8,569 nucleotides of DNA from Spirochaetaceae bacterium (GTDB lineage: Bacteria; Spirochaetota; Spirochaetia; Treponematales; Breznakiellaceae), in contig JAIRTD010000236.1 in NCBI GenBank assembly GCA_031255115.1, forward strand, positions 1 to 8,569, in the 5' to 3' direction. Shown piece after piece: positions 6,212 through 8,569 of the stretch. The notes under the pieces are model-generated. The model ran no database searches, was not told the DNA's origin, and worked only from the letters and a program-made list of their open reading frames with translations. Each line of letters starts with the position of its first letter. Within the stretch, counting starts at the first letter, position 1. A program made the position numbers and the translations under genes.

Positions 6212-6228
6212 GCCCTTTTTAAAAGGGC
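6212..6228. repeat. Perfect 17-bp palindrome GCCCTTTTTAAAAGGGC
   Basis: GCCCTTTT (6212-6219) and AAAAGGGC (6221-6228) are exact inverted copies around a single T. With almost no loop it is better suited to binding a dimeric protein as DNA than to forming an RNA hairpin. No T-run follows on either strand, so it does not look like a terminator. Confidence 0.45.
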
Positions 6229-6277
6229 GCCGGGATTCTGACAATACTAATCATTTCACCATAATTGGAGAATTTTG

Positions 6278-6329
6278 AGCTTCGGATAACTGCGATTATG
6301 GGTTATTAAGGAGCGAAACTGCCGAAGCT
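6278..6329 (+). other. Long-range stem-loop in the regulator leader
   Basis: AGCTTCGG (6278-6285) pairs perfectly with CCGAAGCT (6322-6329). Inside, ATAAC (6286-6290) pairs with GTTAT (6302-6306), coaxial with the outer stem. The remaining loop contains AAGGAG (6308-6313), a ribosome-site-like sequence with no ATG, GTG or TTG at a usable distance. The structure ends just before a TATAAT box at 6332-6337. Confidence 0.4.
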
Positions 6330-6365
6330 TCTATAATATTACGCCAATGGCGGATAAAAGCCAAT

Positions 6366-6381
6366 GCTGTCAAAAGACAGC
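6366..6381 (+). other. Hairpin with AAAA tetraloop in the regulator leader
   Basis: GCTGTC (6366-6371) and GACAGC (6376-6381) form a perfect 6-bp stem around AAAA. A smaller hairpin, CGCC/GGCG (6342-6345 and 6349-6352), precedes it. It overlaps the alternative upstream ATG at 6364, which argues against efficient initiation there. No T-run follows. Confidence 0.4.
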
Positions 6382-6504
6382 CGCCGCGTCCCTTTTCAGT
6401 CTTACCCCGATGTTCATTTCCAGGACAAAGTCAGGCCCCAATCCCGCGCTCGTAACGCCGTTCGCTTCAACAATATTCCTGGAGGAGTAGCTTTAACAGG
6501 CAGC

Positions 6505-8569
6505 ATGACAGAAGCATTGTTTCACAGTAATATCCCCGTAGCGCCGGGCGCCCAGGTTTATCTGGAAAGGCCCCGTATTGATCAACTCCTGGACAAGGCC
6601 CTTGCAAGCCCGGTGGTCAGCGTGTCCGCCGGGACCGGATACGGAAAAAGCTACGCGGTGTACTCTTTTGTAAAACGGCGCAATGTGAGAACCGTCTGGA
6701 TACAGCTTTCCGGGCGGGACAATATCGGCGAGCATTTCTGGGAGAATTTTATCTCCGCCATATCGAGCGTAAACAGGGAAGTAGCGGACAGTTTTAGCAG
6801 GATGAACTTTCCCGTTACCGACCAACAGCTTGAGCGTTATAGGCGGATACCCCAGAGCAAAATGGCCCCCGGTGAAAAATACATTTTTGTTTTTGACGAC
6901 CTGTACCTTATCAGCGAAAAGGCGGTGCTGCGCTTTCTTGAATATTCCATCGCCCGGATCTTTCCCGGCGTAACTTCTATTATCATCTCCCGGACTGAAC
7001 CGCAGCTTAATCTTATGAGAATGGAATCAAAGGGATTATTGGCCCGCATTACCGAAGATCAGCTCCGCTTTACCCAGGAAGAAATGGTCTCCTACTTTTA
7101 TCTGTTAGACGTTAATCCCATTCCCCAGATTGTCGACACGGTATACAAGGATACCGAAGGCTGGGCCTTTGCCATTCACCTGGCCGGGCTCTTCTTTAAG
7201 AACGGCGAGGCTGAGCGCGCCGGGGGCTATGTGCCTTCGGCGATAAGGCCCAATATCTTCAAACTGATTGAAAGCGAGGTCATGGCGCCCCTCCCTGAAG
7301 CCCTGCAGCGCTTTCTCGTCAAGCTCTCCCTTATTGAACGCCTTGCGCCGGAACTGCTTGACGCCATAGCCCGTACTCTAGACGGCGGCTCCGGGGAGGA
7401 CCCAGGCGGAGAAGACGCCGGGAGCAACCTCATAGCGCAGATGGAAGCCATCGGATCATATATACGGTTTGATATCTATCTTAACGCCTACCGCATTCAC
7501 CACCTCTTTCTGGATTACCTTACCGGCAGGCAGGGCAGTTTAAGCGAACAGGAAAAACAGGACGTATGGAAAAAAGCCGCCGCCTGGAGCGAGGCCAATA
7601 ACCAGAAGATGGACGCCATTACCTACTACGACAAGGCCGGGGACTACGACGGCATGGTCAGGCTCTTCTACACCCTTCCGCAGGCACTGCCCGCCCGCAT
7701 GGCGCAGTTTGTTATCGATATCCTTGACCATTCTCCGCCTGACATCTACAGGCAGTACCCTATCAACATAGTTTTCCGGGGCCGCGCCCTTATCAGTCTC
7801 GGCCGTCTTGACCAGAGCAGGGAAGAACTGCTCGAGGCCCTTCCCACACTTGAAGCGCTGCCGGAAAGCCACCAAAAACATCGCATACTCCTGGGCTGCA
7901 ATATCAACCTCGGCTTTATGGGCTTGATCACCGCCATGTACACGAAAAACTACGACTTCGTAAATTGTTTCAGGCGGGCTTTTGAAGAAAGCAGGCTCAT
8001 AGGCGATTATGTCTACAAGCCGCCTATAAACGGTTGTTCCCTTCCCGCCTATGCGTGCATGGTCATGGACAGACAGCCTTTGGAGCTGGAAAAAGCGCTC
8101 TCCTTTATACGGGAAGTGATTCCCTACGTTGCGTCGGCCATAGGGGGCTGCATGTCAGGCATGTACGAACTGGCCCGGGGCGAGTACGCCTTTTTCCGGG
8201 GCGATTTCGCCGCAGCGGAAATCTACCTCCAGGAAGGGCTTCGCAGGGGGCGCGAACACGACCAGTACGAAATCGAAAACCGCGCGCTCTTTTATCTGCT
8301 CCGTATTTATCTAAGCCGGGCCGACACAAAAATAAAAGAAATATTAAAACAGCTCAAAGCCGAACTCGAGCAGCCTCTCTTTATCAACCGTTATGCGTAC
8401 TACGACATCATTACCGCCTGGTATTATATTCAGACCGGAGAGCCTGAACGGACCGCAGCCTGGCTTAAAAACGATTACGAAGAAAGCGGCCTTGGCGACC
8501 TGACGAAGGGCCTTGAAAAACTGGTACGGGCAAAGTATTACCTGCGCGCGAAACGCTGCCCCGCCGCGC
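6505..8569 (+). CDS. MalT/LuxR-type STAND ATPase transcriptional regulator (3' end outside window)
   Basis: Open from 6505 to the window edge (688 complete codons) with no stop, so the C terminus is missing. The N terminus holds a STAND-type NTPase: Walker A GTGYGKS (43-49), Walker B FVFDD (128-132), a sensor segment IIISRTEP (159-166), and the family's TEGW motif (217-220) followed by a hydrophobic helix. A winged-helix-like region ends in YRIHHLFLDYL (329-339). From about residue 355 onward the protein is helical and TPR-like, as in the MalT signal-binding arm. A LuxR-type helix-turn-helix would be expected just beyond the window. Residues 293-307 are a Gly/Asp-rich stretch that looks like an inserted linker. 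The start is uncertain: ATG 6505 fits the family's N terminus, but its GGAGGAG lies 17 nt away. The same frame is open back to an ATG at 6364. The gene diverges from the pnr operon. Family placement is confident, the signal is unknown. Confidence 0.88.
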   Translation, partial: MTEALFHSNIPVAPGAQVYLERPRIDQLLDKALASPVVSVSAGTGYGKSYAVYSFVKRRNVRTVWIQLSGRDNIGEHFWENFISAISSVNREVADSFSRMNFPVTDQQLERYRRIPQSKMAPGEKYIFVFDDLYLISEKAVLRFLEYSIARIFPGVTSIIISRTEPQLNLMRMESKGLLARITEDQLRFTQEEMVSYFYLLDVNPIPQIVDTVYKDTEGWAFAIHLAGLFFKNGEAERAGGYVPSAIRPNIFKLIESEVMAPLPEALQRFLVKLSLIERLAPELLDAIARTLDGGSGEDPGGEDAGSNLIAQMEAIGSYIRFDIYLNAYRIHHLFLDYLTGRQGSLSEQEKQDVWKKAAAWSEANNQKMDAITYYDKAGDYDGMVRLFYTLPQALPARMAQFVIDILDHSPPDIYRQYPINIVFRGRALISLGRLDQSREELLEALPTLEALPESHQKHRILLGCNINLGFMGLITAMYTKNYDFVNCFRRAFEESRLIGDYVYKPPINGCSLPAYACMVMDRQPLELEKALSFIREVIPYVASAIGGCMSGMYELARGEYAFFRGDFAAAEIYLQEGLRRGREHDQYEIENRALFYLLRIYLSRADTKIKEILKQLKAELEQPLFINRYAYYDIITAWYYIQTGEPERTAAWLKNDYEESGLGDLTKGLEKLVRAKYYLRAKRCPAA

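Larger units (their letters stand above)
6132..6504 (+). promoter_or_regulatory. Long dyad-rich 5' leader of the regulator gene
   Basis: The stretch from the predicted transcript start to the regulator ATG is about 370 nt and contains no convincing gene. It holds a series of inverted repeats (6140-6169, 6212-6228, 6278-6329, 6342-6352, 6366-6381), a consensus TATAAT (6332-6337) without a matching -35, and a GGAGGAG run (6481-6487). The sequence up to about 6340 is clearly more AT-rich than the neighbouring genes. It may be a cis-acting RNA leader, a set of protein-binding sites, or both. It matches no riboswitch class I recognise. Confidence 0.4.

Noticed and set aside
6212..6228. Rho-independent terminator
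   Set aside because: The dyad has almost no loop and no T-run follows on either strand.
6493..7943. Several minus-strand ORFs of 65-113 codons
   Set aside because: All lie opposite the STAND regulator, whose plus-strand frame is continuously open and carries Walker A, Walker B and TEGW motifs.
8034..8447. Plus-strand ORF of 137 codons
   Set aside because: It is an out-of-frame reading within the regulator gene, rich in Arg and Gly as expected for a shifted frame.
1..8569. CRISPR array, insertion sequence, prophage or defence system
   Set aside because: No regularly spaced repeats, transposase, integrase, phage or defence-type genes were found; nearly all coding capacity is transport, salvage and regulation.

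Overview
The window looks like spirochaete chromosome, most likely a treponeme. The main reason is the five-gene minus-strand cluster. Its lipoprotein closely resembles the Treponema pallidum purine-nucleoside receptor PnrA (TmpC) as I remember that sequence, with shared segments such as IDDKSFN, YVTAST, LVGVAAALKA and GVDxDQ. The signal peptide ends in a spirochaete-style lipobox. The moderately high GC content would fit a gut (for example termite-gut) treponeme better than T. pallidum, but that is inference.

Layout. Positions 1-200 are non-coding and hold a compact GC-rich inverted-repeat element (16-93) and a further stem-loop (106-143). A tRNA-Cys gene (201-272, minus) follows with its own sigma70-type promoter at 284-312. 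From 5939 down to 335, all on the minus strand, lies a purine nucleoside uptake and salvage operon: pnrA-type lipoprotein, two-domain ABC ATPase, two BPD_transp_2 permeases, and deoD-type purine nucleoside phosphorylase. The last four genes overlap or nearly touch (8, 4 and about 20 nt overlaps). The lipoprotein gene is separated from the ATPase gene by 117-120 nt containing several stem-loops. The operon promoter is at 5978-6005.

The divergent intergenic region (5940-6504, about 565 bp) holds the operon promoter on the minus strand. On the plus strand it holds a good promoter (TTGACA-17-TACTAT, 6097-6125) followed by a leader of about 370 nt rich in dyads. The most notable is an imperfect 30-bp palindrome at 6140-6169; others are at 6212-6228, 6278-6329 and 6366-6381. 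The leader serves a large plus-strand gene (6505 to past the window end) encoding a MalT/LuxR-type STAND ATPase regulator. Its C-terminal DNA-binding domain would lie beyond the window.

How the genes work together. The lipoprotein would capture purine nucleosides at the cell surface or periplasm, the ABC complex would import them, and the phosphorylase would cleave them to free base plus (deoxy)ribose-1-phosphate. The divergent regulator is a natural but untested candidate to control the operon. No CRISPR array, transposase, phage gene or defence system was seen.
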